DNA of 64,000 nucleotides from Sanghuangporus weigelae (Eukaryota; Basidiomycota; Agaricomycetes; Hymenochaetales; Hymenochaetaceae). Made by a program: the position numbers and the translations under genes. The DNA is taken from the NCBI GenBank assembly GCA_033182465.1, contig CP137330.1, positions 992,001-1,056,000 of the forward strand, read 5' to 3'. The notes beneath the pieces were generated by a model. It had not been told where the DNA came from, ran no database searches, and saw only the letters and a list, made by a program, of their open reading frames with translations. This document shows, piece by piece, positions 1 to 11,759 of the stretch (the first letter of the stretch is position 1; each line of letters begins with the position of its first letter).

Positions 1-1002
1 ATCGGAGAGCGATACATGGTAGAGACTAGGACAACTAGCAATGCGTCGTTCTCGTTCTTCTTGCTTCAGTGACCTAATGGCGTATGATATTTTATTAAGA
101 ATTTGAGTAAATTTGACATTTATACTGACCTTGCGCGAGAGTACTGGAGGTAAGAGAACAACATTGGTCCCGTCCAATCACCCTAACAGGAAGCCGGCGC
201 GTGTGCAGATCTCACGGAAGCAAATCTGAACGCTCCGTCGATCTTCGAGACAACTCGGCAGACTCCGCGCATCGGGAGAGAAACAATACCTGTACTTGAA
301 CTTGAAATTCAAGCGCAAAGTGTACATAGATCCTGATCGGCGAATGTCAAGGCTACATTGTATGAAATACCAAAGGAACAATAACGCTCGCTTTCGACTG
401 ATTAAGTCAGATATTGAGTCGCATTCTGCATTTCAACTTACTTTGCTTACATACTATGACCAAGGAAAGAATACGATTATTGGTGTATAAACCTGAGAAC
501 GTAAGCACCTTTCACTAAGCCATTTCTATCCTTCAGCTTCGTGAAATCAAAAAGGAAGTAGATCGTGAGTGAAAGACGCAATAAGGACGGTTGGGAGGAG
601 TCAGCAACAAAGTTAAAGGATAAAGCCGAAGAAGGTGTACGTAGAATATAGTGGATGAGGTAGATCAGAGCATGTCAAATTTCTCCAAAAGCGCGAGCAA
701 ATGGCCAATCATCATGAGGAAGAGAAAGGAGCCAGTTTGGTGAGTTGAACAGGTATCTGATCCGTAGATGCAGTATGAAGCCGTACTCATAGATTCAAAA
801 TGAAATCCCTCTTGAACTCAGAGTATACAAATACTGTAAGCCAATCTGTTCTTTATTCTGGCTTGCAGACCACAATATTCTTTCTTCTTTTAGAACTTGA
901 CCAGATATCCAACGAGTCATAATCAGAGCATTCAGCGAGTTGATTCAGTATTGCACCTTTCTATACTCGATTCTTGGGTCTGGCTACGACATACTAATGT
1001 TC
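1..1002. other. No gene seen
   Basis: Only short open frames with no recognisable motif, signal peptide or plausible splice partners. It is the 3' flank of secreted-protein copy A. Confidence 0.5.
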
Positions 1003-1745
1003 TCAAGACGAATGGCCCAATCGGGTGAGGTAACGCTGATTAGTGCTCAAGCAAACCCCACTCGTAAATCCAATATTTCCACCGAAGCATCCCGACGCTA
1101 CGAGTGAGTTGCCTTGACTGCCCTATACATAATGAATCAGTAAGATATCGTCGGAAAAGAAATATTCAGAGACTGACAAGATCATCCCAGCAAAACTCTT
1201 CGGTAAAATTAGCCAGGTTAAGAAAACCAAGCGAACATGTATTCAAAGAGATGACATGGAAGTTCTTGGGTTGGACCATGAAGGTTGGACCTTGCAAAGA
1301 AGCGATGACGCCCGTCGAGCCAATCAGGGTTTTGCAATCACTCTCGGAGGGCAAGGTACCGTCGATGAAGCAGGTACAATCGACTGCAATAAAGTGATCT
1401 GATTCATATTTGCAGGTAAGAATGCTAACCGATGCTCTCACCTGCAATTCCGCATTGACATATAGTCGCTGGTGTCGTGCATTCCGTCTGACTCCGAACT
1501 TCGAGAGAAGAAAGGCGCGTGACCGAGCTTGACGAAATCGCGCTAGAAATGCCCTCGGCGTCGAGGTGTCCATCTGAGCATGTAAAAGTCCGGTGCACAA
1601 CTTCATGTCCATTGACGTTCATGCTCGACGACTCGAGCTCCTTCGCATTAGGACAAGCGTCTGCGACGGAACGAGGAATCTCAGCGGCGTGTGCACAAAT
1701 AGCACTTGCAAGGATGAGTAGCTTAGCAGCGAAGAGGGTTGGCAT
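1003..1745 (-). CDS. Small secreted 12-cysteine protein, copy A
   Basis: Three exons on the minus strand (1745-1442, 1383-1178, 1122-1003) joined across 58- and 55-base GT-AG introns give 209 residues. The N-terminus is a clear signal peptide (MPTLFAAKLLILASAICAHA). Twelve cysteines follow, with landmarks ECTTP..ICQCG, DCTC, GPTFMV, NTCSLG, FCWDDL and GVCLS. Cysteine spacing, exon number and intron phases match copies B and C downstream, so this is a divergently oriented family member. The even cysteine count and the signal peptide suggest a disulfide-bonded extracellular protein. Function is unknown; an effector or cell-surface role is only inference. A TATA-like element lies about 50 bases upstream. 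I recognise no named domain. Confidence 0.85.
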
Positions 1746-1790
1746 ATTGACTCGGGCAAATATCTAGTTCGATTGCCTTCCTGAGGTCGG

Positions 1791-1797
1791 TTTTATA
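1791..1797 (-). promoter_or_regulatory. TATA-like element of secreted-protein copy A
   Basis: The minus strand reads TATAAAA about 46-52 bases before the start codon at 1745. All four family copies have a TATA-like element at 46-64 bases, which supports a shared promoter layout. Confidence 0.5.
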
Positions 1798-2754
1798 TGT
1801 GAGCACGACGATTGTGAAGCAGTGAAGTCCAGTCGTTATTCAATATTTTTTCTTTATGAATTTGATAGATTCTGGTCTTCAAGTGTCCCTTCCCATGGCA
1901 GGTCTTTGTATTTCGCGAAGCATAGGGATAAGGTGGACAAATGGAGCGCCGGCGAAGTTAAGCATCCGAATCCTCTGAGGGACAGTGCCTATAAAATTTC
2001 CCACATGCGTCCGCGCCCAGTCTTCATGATTGATTCGAAATGATTTGCAAGTCAGAAGGTACTCTGTCTATTGAAAGAAGCCAGAGGAACAGTCATATCT
2101 TCCATTCCAGCGGAAGATACGAACTACAACAGATGAAGCATCGTCGTTCTGACAGATGCGTTCAATACCTCAGTTCTCATGACAATCCCTCCGTGCGATG
2201 AGAGATAAACCTTGCCTATCCATGAAGACTTCAGCAGACAATATCAATGGAGTAAAATTCGATGAGCTTGAACATCGACAATGGAGACGCTGATGTCCGA
2301 GAAGACTTAGTCAGGTTGGATTGAGTGTATTTTGAGTCGGAGATTCAAACTAGAGTCATTCGCGTCACGTCGCGTAGATCAGATCACTGGTTCAATTTTT
2401 TCTCTCTCCCTTCCTTCCGCTTCCATGTCTATCTGCCGTCAACACGTATCTTGGTGATTACCACGTATCAGTGCCTCAGCTACGGAGCTGAATATGCGCC
2501 GTGACTTTCTGTGTATCCAGATGGCCTAGGGTGTAATTGAAATCCCTGGACGAAGTTTCATGCCTCTCGGGGACCTTGCTTCCTTCTTCGACATGCCTAT
2601 TGCGGTACGAAATAACGATTGCCGTTGTCAGTTTCAGTGTTTTCTCCCTGACCTGACCGTACATTGCAGACGTAATTGTCCTTGACTCCCGGAGCTTATT
2701 GTCGGATCTTGAACCTCTCCGAACTTCGCGTTTTGATTAGCATCCTATGGAGTG
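1798..2754. other. Intergenic between divergent copies A and B
   Basis: Shared upstream region of copies A (minus) and B (plus). The short open frames here show no motifs. Nothing else is identified beyond the TATA-like elements at each end. Confidence 0.5.
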
Positions 2755-2760
2755 TATAAA
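2755..2760 (+). promoter_or_regulatory. TATA box of secreted-protein copy B
   Basis: TATAAA lies 62 bases upstream of the chosen start codon at 2817. Confidence 0.55.
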
Positions 2761-2816
2761 GCTTCAGACAAACTCTTATGCATGTTTGGTATATCAGCTT
2801 GATTTCTTTTAGTATC

Positions 2817-3589
2817 ATGAAATCCTTGACTGCGAAAAGCTTCCTTCTCGTGTTCGTGGTTGGCTCATATGCCTTTCATACTCGTTCATCTATCACTCGG
2901 TCATTACTGGATGTTTGCTCGTCTGTTCATGAGATCTCCTCCTCAACGATATCCATTGACGGACACGAGATCTTACATCAGGTACTATCATGCCTAGATG
3001 GAAATGTCAACACATCCGCGATATCTACCAGAATTTCTTCTCATCTCCTGAAGAAACGCACTCTAATCGCAGATCGGAGTGCGGCAGAATGCACGACACC
3101 AAATCCGGAATGCCAATGCGGTACAGCTGGTAAGTGTTCTTCGCTTGATTGAATAGCGACTCATCCTGCCATCTTCGCTTCTTGGATTCCAAATAGTTGA
3201 TAACTGCGGTTGCATCAACAACGGGCCTACTCCGTCTTCTGAGGACTGCAACACGCTTGTTGCGTCGTTGCCTGTTATTTCAACTCTGAGTGGCCCAACA
3301 TTCATTGTTCCACCGAATACGCTCATGTCCATCACTCTTAATACATGCCAATTTGGCCTTCTCAATATGGCATCTACGAACACAGAATATTGCTGGGACG
3401 ACATGGTCAGTATTCGATTTCCTTTCTGGTGGATACATAGCCCAGATCTCTCTGCTCTAACTCACCGAACCTCTACAGGCTGTCTCAGGAAATGATATCA
3501 AGTTCTGCATGAGCAGCATTGATTTTGCAAGTGGGGTTTGCGTAGCCGACGACGAACGCTTTCTCGTCTTCCTCGGTCCTGTTAACTAG
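2817..3589 (+). CDS. Small secreted 12-cysteine protein, copy B
   Basis: Exons 2817-3129, 3197-3405 and 3479-3589 join to 210 residues. The introns (67 and 73 bases) have GT-AG ends and the same phases as copies A and C. An upstream in-frame ATG at 2778 exists, but 2817 gives a start (MKSLTAK...) that aligns with copy C (MKFLDAK...) and places the hydrophobic signal core correctly. Twelve cysteines include ECTTPNPECQCG, NCGC, EDC, NTC, YCWDDM, FC and GVCV. The frame closes with ERFLVFLGPVN and a stop. Likely secreted and disulfide-rich, with function unknown. The neighbouring copies C and D are on the same strand. Confidence 0.87.
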
Positions 3590-4059
3590 TCGTCTTGCGC
3601 TCATCGTTGTTCAAGCAATCGTCCTCTTACAAGATCATGATGAGGCCGTATGATACGCAGATGGTCACCAAGAATAGACGAAGAAGTTTGTTGGACTCTG
3701 CGTGGTGTTCTCCGTTTCAGGTCTCTTTTCGCTTTCCGCTGGTCCTCCGAAGAACATGTATCTCTATTCGGCATAATCTTTCCCAACAATAACATGCGTC
3801 CGTGATACTACTAGAGGAGTATCGAAGTAAATTCAGAATACTGCGTCATTGTGAATCAAAGTTCTTCATTCTCTTTTCTGCTCTGCATTTCTAAAGCGGC
3901 CAAGGAGAACTACTATACTCAGGCACCACATCTGGTTCCTACCGCTTTTGCTGACACCGGCTTACACGATGCGGATGTAAGCGACCTGAATTCCAGGGCG
4001 CACTGTCGGTTTTCGAGTCTCTTTGGACTCTACATTACTAATTGGCGTCCTTTGTAGCA

Positions 4060-4065
4060 TATAAA
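4060..4065 (+). promoter_or_regulatory. TATA box of secreted-protein copy C
   Basis: TATAAA lies 50 bases upstream of the ATG at 4110. Confidence 0.55.
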
Positions 4066-4109
4066 GACGAGTTAGCAGCGTAGCTGAACTATCATCCAGT
4101 CGCTACGCG

Positions 4110-4870
4110 ATGAAGTTCCTGGATGCAAAGGTTCTCATTCCCGTGTTCATCATCGGTGCACGGGCTATCCCCGCTACTTCCATACTGCGTCAATTCCTTA
4201 TGTACAACTGCACGTCGATTCAACAAGTCTCATCGACAACACTAACAGTTGACGACCATGATATCTCGCTCCGGAGATTCACATGCCTGGATGGCAACAT
4301 CACTTCAGCTGCCTCGACTCCGGACATCTCGTCTCGTTACTTTAAGACACGTCGGCTAGTCAATGCGCGAAGTGCAGAAGAATGCACCACGCCGAGCCCA
4401 GAATGCCAATGTGGAGCCACAAGTCAGTATACTCCACTTAAGCTCGAGTAATGGCATGCTCAGTTATATCTTCTTTTGACCAAAATGAGACTAGTCAGTA
4501 GATGTGGTTGCGTCGAAGTCTCAGCCATCCCATCATTTGACGATTGCAACACATTACTGTCCATGATACCCACCATAGTATCATCCGAAGGCCCGACATT
4601 TATTGTCCCGCCAACTTCATCCACGGAAATCACTTTCAGGACATGTGCGTTTGCCTTCAGCAACGGAGAATCAACGTATACACAATATTGCTGGGACGAT
4701 ATGGTGAGCTTCTATTTAGCGAGCCACCTCACAGGTTTAGCACTTACTCTTTTTCTGCGCTCTAGATTGCCTTGGAAAGTCAACTCAAAGCTTGCGTTGC
4801 TGACTCTTCGATCGGAATTTGCGTACCCGATGATGAACGTTTTTTCATTGCTCTCGGACATTCAGGCTAG
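4110..4870 (+). CDS. Small secreted 12-cysteine protein, copy C
   Basis: Exons 4110-4422, 4495-4703 and 4766-4870 give 208 residues. The first two exons have exactly the same lengths (313 and 209 bases) as in copy B. The signal peptide is MKFLDAKVLIPVFIIGARA. The 12 cysteines keep family order: ECTTPSPECQCG, RCGC, DDC, RTC, QYCWDDM, KAC, GICV. The C-terminus is DDERFFIALGHSG. Non-cysteine positions differ widely from A and B while the cysteines and intron sites stay fixed, which is typical of fast-evolving secreted proteins. Function is unknown. Confidence 0.87.
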
Positions 4871-5434
4871 TCGGCTAGTCCTTGCTAAAATTTAATAACT
4901 CGTTATATGAAAATTGAATGAAAGAATAAGACGTCAGATGCATAGAGGATGAATGAATGAAGGAGCTTTCCAAGATGGTGGAGGTTTTCGTTAGCAGATC
5001 AGACTCCTCAGAGATCTCTCAAAGTTATGTCATGTGAGGCGTCGATTCGATTCAGGTTCGCGCCTCCGAGTCACTCTTCCTGTGTTCGTTCCGCTTTCTA
5101 CTGAGACTTAAAGATGCTTACTTGGCTCTCATCAACACTTGTTCCGACAATACCTGCTCATCGGAAATTCTGCTACAACACAGAACATCATCCGTGATTC
5201 GCTATGGAAATAGATGGTTCAGACAATAAGTTCTTCCTCCTCTGTTCCGCATGCCTCTAATGACCGAAGAGAACTACTGTACTCGGGCACTGAATCTGAT
5301 TCTTGCCGCTTGCTATCACATTCTACTCACACAGTAGGAACGTAAACGTCCTTCCTTCTCGGGCTTCATCGATCGAGTTGTTGAATATTGAATATTTTCC
5401 GGCTCTGGACTACAGACTGCCATCCTTTAAAGAG
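4871..5434. other. Duplicated intergenic flank
   Basis: The stretch at about 5220-5330 resembles 3850-3950 upstream of copy C; both carry the block AGAACTACT followed by a (T/C)T...CTC(A/G)GGCAC-like stretch. The duplicated unit therefore includes promoter flank as well as gene. Confidence 0.45.
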
Positions 5435-5440
5435 TATATA
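5435..5440 (+). promoter_or_regulatory. TATA-like element of pseudogene copy D
   Basis: TATATA lies 64 bases upstream of the relict start codon, at the family-typical distance. Confidence 0.4.
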
Positions 5441-5498
5441 GATTCAGGGATGATAGAGGGCGCATAGAAAGTCACTGGTGATTCCTCCTCGGTGTAAT

Positions 5499-6246
5499 AT
5501 GATATCCTTAACCTCAAGGACTCTGAGTCTCGCACTTATCACCGGTTCTCGTGTGCTTCACGCTCACTCGTCTTACTCAATTCCTAACAGCTGACTGCCC
5601 TTCTACCCAGGAAGTCTCATCTGCAACAATTAAGTACCGATGGACTTGATATCTCGCACCAGACGTTCGCATGCATGGATGTAAACCCCACTTCAGTAGC
5701 CCCAGCTCGAGGAAGCTCCCTCAGAAAGGACAGGTATTCAATTCGCGAACTGCAGCAGAATGCGCGACACCGAGTCTAGAATGCCAATGACGAGAGACAG
5801 GTCAGAACACTCTTGAAAGACTTGGTTCTTTCCCTTAATTTTCACTAAACTAGCCAACGACTGTAGCTACGTCAAGTCCGGTCCAGTACCGTCATTCACG
5901 GATTGCAAATCATTAATCACCTCAGTTCCTTCCATTTCGTCGCAGCGAGGCCCAACATTTATTGTTTCGTCTAAAATGTTCATGGCGCTCACACTCAATA
6001 CTTGCTTGCTTGATTTTCTCAACAGGGCGTTGACAAGCATCGAATATTGCTGGGACGATATGGTTAGCCTCCCAATTTCTTTCGAACGAACCAATCAGCA
6101 AAGTTCCTCAACGAGAACCGTTCCTTTCTTACCAGGTTTCCATGGCAAACATTCTCATTACGTGCCCTCTCAGCCTCAATTTTGCAAACGAAGTTTGTAC
6201 AGCCGACGACGAGCCCTCTCGTGTCATTCTCGCATCTGCTAACTAG
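5499..6246 (+). pseudogene. Decayed secreted-protein copy D
   Basis: The copy has a signal-peptide-like start at 5499, but the frame meets a stop soon after. A frameshift lies near 5625-5650, since the family segment after it is only readable in another frame. A further TGA replaces the last cysteine codon of the ECQCG motif near 5790. The second exon still reads as an intact family module (GPTFIV, NTC, EYCWDDM), and the last exon ends in ASAN and a stop at 6244-6246. Its upstream flank resembles that of copy C. It is best read as a dead tandem duplicate of copy C; a sequencing error would have to occur three times to explain it otherwise. Confidence 0.75.
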
Positions 6247-6545
6247 TCAAGTTGCCCTCGATTTCGTTTAATCAACTGTCCTCTTGCAAGAATCATCGAT
6301 GCAGGCGAAAATATCAATGGCAAGCGAATAGCATCTGCTATCGGCGATGAGTGGAGGAATTTTTTTTTCTTGGCCTACTCGGATTCTTAGCAGTATCTTC
6401 ACCTTAGGATGTCTGAAATCAGCATGTATAGAGGTGCTAAAGTAGTCAGATGGAAGTTCCGAAAGCGCTGAACGAAGATCGAAGCCTTTGCTGGTAGTGA
6501 TCAAGAAGACTGATTACAACGTAGACCATAAAAGTGAAACAAAAC

Positions 6546-8928
6546 CTAACCGGTCTTGATCTTACTCTTTTGCTCTGTAAGCGTATCCTCTAACGTATTC
6601 CGGATCCTACTTTGCCATATTCCTAACTCTTTTTCAAGGCTAACTAGCATCTCTCGCACGGACTTTCCTACCTCTCCGCCCCCATTTACCTTTCCAAATG
6701 CGATACAGAGCTCGAGATAGGCTTGTTGTAGGACTTCCACGGCGCGCTTCAAACGGGTAGGTCCCCTAGGAACCTTCAGTCCATCCACACCTTTTGCATA
6801 TTCTAAAGGCTCATTATCATTCGTGGATGAGACCACGGGGACGTCTGGAGCAGGTGGAGCAGGTTCGTCCACCGCTAGAAGTTTGCCAAGTTCTGTTATC
6901 GCAACTGCTCGGACCGGGTGCCCTGGAGCAAGGATAGACGAAAGTCCTTTAACGTACGCCATTGCAAATTGAATCGACGTTTCGAGCGTCGCTTGCGTAG
7001 TTTCTCGAGCAAGCTGCGTAATGAGCATATTCTGGCCGAGGCGTATCAAGGCTAACAGCGGGTGTGCTGATGGAGGAAGGCGTGTGCTCAGTGTCCGGAC
7101 CATATTTTGTACGAGGTTCAAGGCAGCCTCTGGATCTAGAATCCGGCTGAGTCATATCTGAAGGGTGAGAAAAAGGCAAGACAAACCACCAGTTGATTGC
7201 AGGCCCGTTGATTTGTCAAGTGCCTGCTGACCAGCGTGTAGCAAATCGAGCACATCACCAATATCCTTAGATGATGCGCGACATTTCGAGCACCGTACCG
7301 CGTCGTCCACTAGAAAAGAATCAATTTAGCAAGCGATGCTTTTTCCGATGACGATACTAATAACGAACCTCCTGTAGGAATAAGACACGAGTCTCCGCAT
7401 GAGTTCGGGCACCACATGCGCTCTCTCCAGTCTACGACACTCCCTGGAGGAGGTACGCATGTCGTACACATGCAGGTGAAATTGTATGTCTCTTTCAAGT
7501 CTTTGCGTCTCTGCGAAGTAGGAAGCGTGATGTCGACATAGCTCGTGAATAGCTCCACCATAGAATCAGAAAATGAAGCTCAATAGAATGATATGCGCAA
7601 AGTAAGTACCTCAGAGTTCGTGGAAATGTCCCTGATAGCGACAACTTGCAATTCTGGTTCTTGATTTGAGACTCGCGGAAAGACGACGGCGACATTTGGA
7701 TCACAACTGTGATTGAGCAATCCCGCAAGAGGAGCGAGAGAAACACCAATCGGGCTCAGCGACGGAGATGTGAGTGTGAAAGAATTCAATGCGAACTTCC
7801 CAATCAATCAGCTTCTGGAAAATGTCGAGAGTAAAGGCCCCTTACCTTGGAGATCAGATCGACGAGCTCAGAGATGCTACTGATTCCTTGTTCCTGCAGT
7901 TCTTCTTGGCCTGACACACCCATATACCGAACGACCGCATGAGCGAGATGAACCTGTGCGTCAATCATGGACTGAGCGATGCCGTCTCGTTCTAAAGGAT
8001 TTCCGTCAGCAATTGTGGTAGAACAACGGAGACCACCACTCACTAGACTGCATCGCATCGAGCTCCTTCCACTAAAACAAAATGCGAGTTTATAAGCAGT
8101 CTGTGGGGATTTTATGACCAACTCGCCCATATACTCCCACTTCCTACTTTCTTCCGTTTCCAGATGATCCGCGCTAAGCATCTCACCGCCTCAGGGGGAA
8201 CGGTATACTTCGATCCTTCGCTTTCTGCGGGAGCAGAAGCAGCCCATCTCTGGAGCGCCTCACATTCCTGCTTATGAAGATTCCAGTCGGAATTCTGACA
8301 AGCCTGTGTCGCGTATGAGCATATCGACACGACGTGAAAACATTCAATATCATACTAACAGTACCGCAGTAATACACTGTTTTGCATTTCGAACACTTCT
8401 TAAACCCCGTGCGCGGCTGTGGTGCACAGCAGGCGGTGCAGTATAAAGCAAGTTGAGAACGCGAAAGGGCGTGGATATGCGGTTTCACGGCAATAATGAC
8501 AGTTCCTACATTCCAGACTAAGATAAGAATCCCACGGCGCTCAACTTATAATAATAAGAGAAACCTGCAGGTACATCTTCATTCGTCCAAAGGCCCCGTC
8601 CTGTCTCTTGCGTCCGCTTCATCGACAGGTAAGGTGGCAACTGCGCATACCACCCGGCGGGAACCTGCACTGGCGTGGCTTTGTCTTGACTTGGAGCATG
8701 AGATCCAACTGCTACGCTTGAACCTTCGGCTCCATTAGCCTTTTTCTCTTGGGCAGTTAGGGGAGCACGATGATCAGACCGTCCAGGTTCAACGATCTGA
8801 AAAGCATCAAAAGGCTGTTCTTCAACAACCGAGGTCGTAGAAGTGATCGCTGCTGCATAGGATTCTGGTCTGACGAAAGACCTGGGCTGTCGAGCCGCTC
8901 TCGAAGTGCGTATGTCTCGAAAAGACAT
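6546..8928 (-). CDS. SET/MYND-domain protein lysine methyltransferase (SMYD-like)
   Basis: Nine exons: 8928-8565, 8505-8360, 8303-8127, 8071-8044, 7991-7846, 7795-7610, 7552-7369, 7309-7190, 7135-6546. The SET domain is split by a MYND zinc finger (CTACC..CSKCKTVYYC..CQ..W..HKQEC), as in SMYD proteins. Further motifs are GRGLW at the SET start, NHSCDPN (cofactor/active-site loop), LFTSYVDI, and a post-SET cysteine group (CMCTTC, with WCPNSCG beyond it). The C-terminal region is helical and TPR-like. The likely role is S-adenosylmethionine-dependent lysine methylation; substrate unknown. The 28-base exon 4 is supported by the family motif KELDAMQS. The preceding intron only keeps frame if its donor is GC. 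It is head to head with TFIIA gamma, 302 bases apart. Confidence 0.88.
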
Positions 8929-9230
8929 GGCTCAAAACCTTTGAAGGTCTACCTCTCAAACAATTTGTTCGACTGTCGCTGTTGGCGGTAAAGTAACAAG
9001 TTGACCATGAAAGAAAATGTGCTTGAAGCCATTTCATCATCGTCAGGCTGCTGGAAAGGAAAACTCTTAGATAGAACGCGTGACCGTCCAGGTTGATACA
9101 GGCACGTGACGTTTCCTGTCGCATCAAAAGTCACGGGATCTGAATCTCCGTAAGCGTCGATCATCCTTGATGTCGACCTTCCTCCACCACTCGCTCTAGT
9201 GGCCTCTTCGTCAACTCGTACATAGCAACC

Positions 9231-9787
9231 ATGGCGACTGCGTATTACGAGTTCTATCGTGGCTCTTCGTGCGTATCTTGTTCTCTCTGGTCATCGAGAA
9301 TAGTATGAAATTGTGTTGAATTTGGGTTCGTTCTTTTTGTATTTGACAGGATTGGGATGGCGTTGACGGACTCGCTGGACGAGCTCATCACAAACGGCTC
9401 GATCACGCCGCAACTTGCGATGAAGGTTCTGCAACAGGTGCATCTGGTCATTGAGTGGGCAATGCTTGCGATGTTGAGCGCTCACTGTTTTGCTTCATTT
9501 ATGATAAGTTTGACAAATCGCTGGCGGACACCCTTGTTAAACAAGTGAAGACGAAAACCTCATTAAAGGTGTGTCTCTTCGCTGCCCTTAGCTCCCAGTA
9601 TTGATCCTATCATATTCTCCGCTGCTTTCAGGGTCACCTACACACCTACCGACTCTGCGATGACGTCTGGACGTTCATAGTCAAAGAACCTGTGTTCAAG
9701 ATGGAATCGAACGAGGTCGTCACTGCTCCAAAGATAAAGATCATCGCTTGCAAGAACGGAGATGCCGTTGAAGCGGGGAGGAAATAG
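9231..9787 (+). CDS. TOA2: Transcription initiation factor IIA gamma (small) subunit
   Basis: Four exons (9231-9268, 9350-9437, 9509-9568, 9632-9787) give 113 residues, the usual length for this subunit. The start [13 protein letters not shown] and the motifs [31 protein letters not shown] and TFIVK are diagnostic of the TFIIA small subunit: an N-terminal helical part followed by the beta-barrel part. It joins the large subunit TOA1 to stabilise TBP on TATA DNA in the nucleus. All introns are short GT-AG. It shares a divergent promoter with the SMYD-like gene. Confidence 0.95.
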
Positions 9788-10203
9788 AGCGATGTTAATC
9801 TGCATGTCGACAAAACTGCTTTAGATTTTCGAGTGACTCATAAGTCGCATCAGGAGGATTGCGTTTTGGGTGTGTACAGTATTCTCACCTACCGGAGTGC
9901 CGAGAGTCTAACTCATCTAGACGAACGGTTAGGATTCTCTTATGACTAGGTATTGTATCGAATGTATTATTACCGCAACTCTATTTTAGTCTGCTTGCGA
10001 GAACAGAGTTTATGCGTGCCATCAGCGGATCGTTCCGTCCGGTATTGTCTGAAGACGACTGAACATGTTTCCGTCTGGTCTGTAAGAGGAAGGTCTCGAA
10101 TGCATTCAGCAAGTTATTCGATTCTGACATAGCATTGTGCACAGGCTTGTATAGCTAATATTCTACTCTTCACTCCCCGTAGCAAAAAACCAAAAGGCGG
10201 CCA
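9788..10203. other. Intergenic, no gene seen
   Basis: This is the convergent gap between the TFIIA gamma gene and the F-box/nucleotidyltransferase-like gene. No convincing open frame or repeat. Confidence 0.5.
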
Positions 10204-11759
10204 TCATTCATCTGTTGGCATTGGATGCATAGGAAATGCGAAACTTGCCAGAAGAGGCGAAGTGCGAGAACATCGAGATAAACGCCGGACAAGCATGATA
10301 TTGATAATGTGCATCGGCTTGTAATGGAATGGAATATCAGCATCAGCTTTAGGCGTGTGCAGACAAAGTTGGAAGAATGTACCACATACCCGCGTAGCAT
10401 TCGCATTTCTCCATGAGGGCTGCGTTCCAACTAGGGAGGATCGTATCCCATCTGCACGGAGAAACAGATAGGTTATATGGAGGCGCATACTGCAAGGCTC
10501 TGTCGAGGACAGTATGTACGAAATTCGACTCACATTATCCGGGCCTTTGAGTCCATGCGAATCTCCATCGTGCTTTCTAGTCTCCCAATTACTCCGAACC
10601 AGAATTCAATCTTAGGCATAGCCTCCATGCACGCCGTATAGCGGCCCAAGAAGTAGTAGGGCTGCAGAATGGAAAATTGCATCTCAAACGAGTCCCGTTC
10701 GAAGTTATGCGCGAGGCTGAACGTGTTGAACGACATTGGGTCTGCACCTTTGAGCAGAGGATTGTTGCGAGCATATTTGAGCACCTCGGAGACATCTCTC
10801 AGAGGGATGGTCCATGTCGACTCATCTCCAACACAGCGTTTCCCGAGGACAAATGTGTGTTCCTTCGGATCTGATAGTGGTGATGCTACGGAATCTGGAT
10901 TCACGAACTTCCAGCCTCGCGCCCTGTATTTCCGAAGACCAGGTTCACGATTCACTTCGCGCGTATCACACGGAAGCATGAGGTGTTCTTCGAATGTCGC
11001 CTTGGGATACATCGAGTAGGCGGCACGGTAAGTTATAAAGTTCATCACGACGGCTGCCGCAGTTAAAATAGTATAACGTCAATGTATGAAGATGATATGA
11101 CTCGAAAGCCTTCTCTTACTGGAGTGAAAACTGAGGATACACTCCATGGGAGTATTATGAGTCACAATCACCTGCACACAGCGCTCATCGTCCTCTGACA
11201 TGAAGTTCAATACGGCTCTTTTATTCTTGAAGGAGTAGAAATTCCAGTTCTCCGTCGAATGCAGACTGAAGTCGCCCTCCGACGGGCGAGATCGCCCGTG
11301 AATCGCAAGTGCAGTGGTTACATCGACGATGCCTCGCGCCGCCTGTCTATGTGTCGGAGTGAACCGATACCCTTTACCGCCGTGGTAGACTATCCAATCG
11401 CAGACTTCCTGTGCGTTCCGAATCGCGACAAAAATATCTAAATCTGATTGCGGATAGACCATACGACCCATGAACTGCAGTGCACTAGAGCCGGACACAA
11501 TAGCTCCAGTCTGCGCCTGCAAAACGCGGAAGGAGAGCGGATGGCTGAAAAAACGCTTCAGGTGCTTATTGATGTCAAATGCACGATCCATGTAGTCCCT
11601 CATTGCAAAATGGGCAAGTCTGCAAGTGCGTCCGAGACGCAGTATAGTAGCGGGAGAACAGTTCTCACAAAGAGTGTCAAAGGCATTGTTACAATCAGCG
11701 AGAGCGAGGAATTTGCTGGTTTGGTCTGTCATCGCGGTCATGGATGGACAAACAGCCAC
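10204..11759 (-). CDS. F-box-like / nucleotidyltransferase-fold protein
   Basis: Exons 11759-11120, 11053-10534, 10451-10390 and 10346-10204 give 454 residues. Residues about 18-60 look like an F-box-type helical region (NNAFDTLCENCSPATILRLG). After it comes VSGSSALQFMGR...YPQSDLDIFV, the G-S helix plus D-x-D strand expected of a nucleotidyltransferase-like fold. A long unassigned C-terminal region follows. Genes with this pairing form lineage-expanded families in mushroom-forming fungi. No activity is established for them that I can name. A later Met (residue 10) could be the start. Confidence 0.65.

Noticed and set aside
5867-6094. Minus-strand open frame over the fourth secreted-protein copy
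   Set aside because: Antisense shadow of the family exon 2, which is recognisable on the plus strand.
8949-9164. Minus-strand open frame between SMYD-like and TFIIA gamma genes
   Set aside because: No motif; it overlaps the short divergent promoter and cannot be spliced convincingly onto the SMYD-like start.
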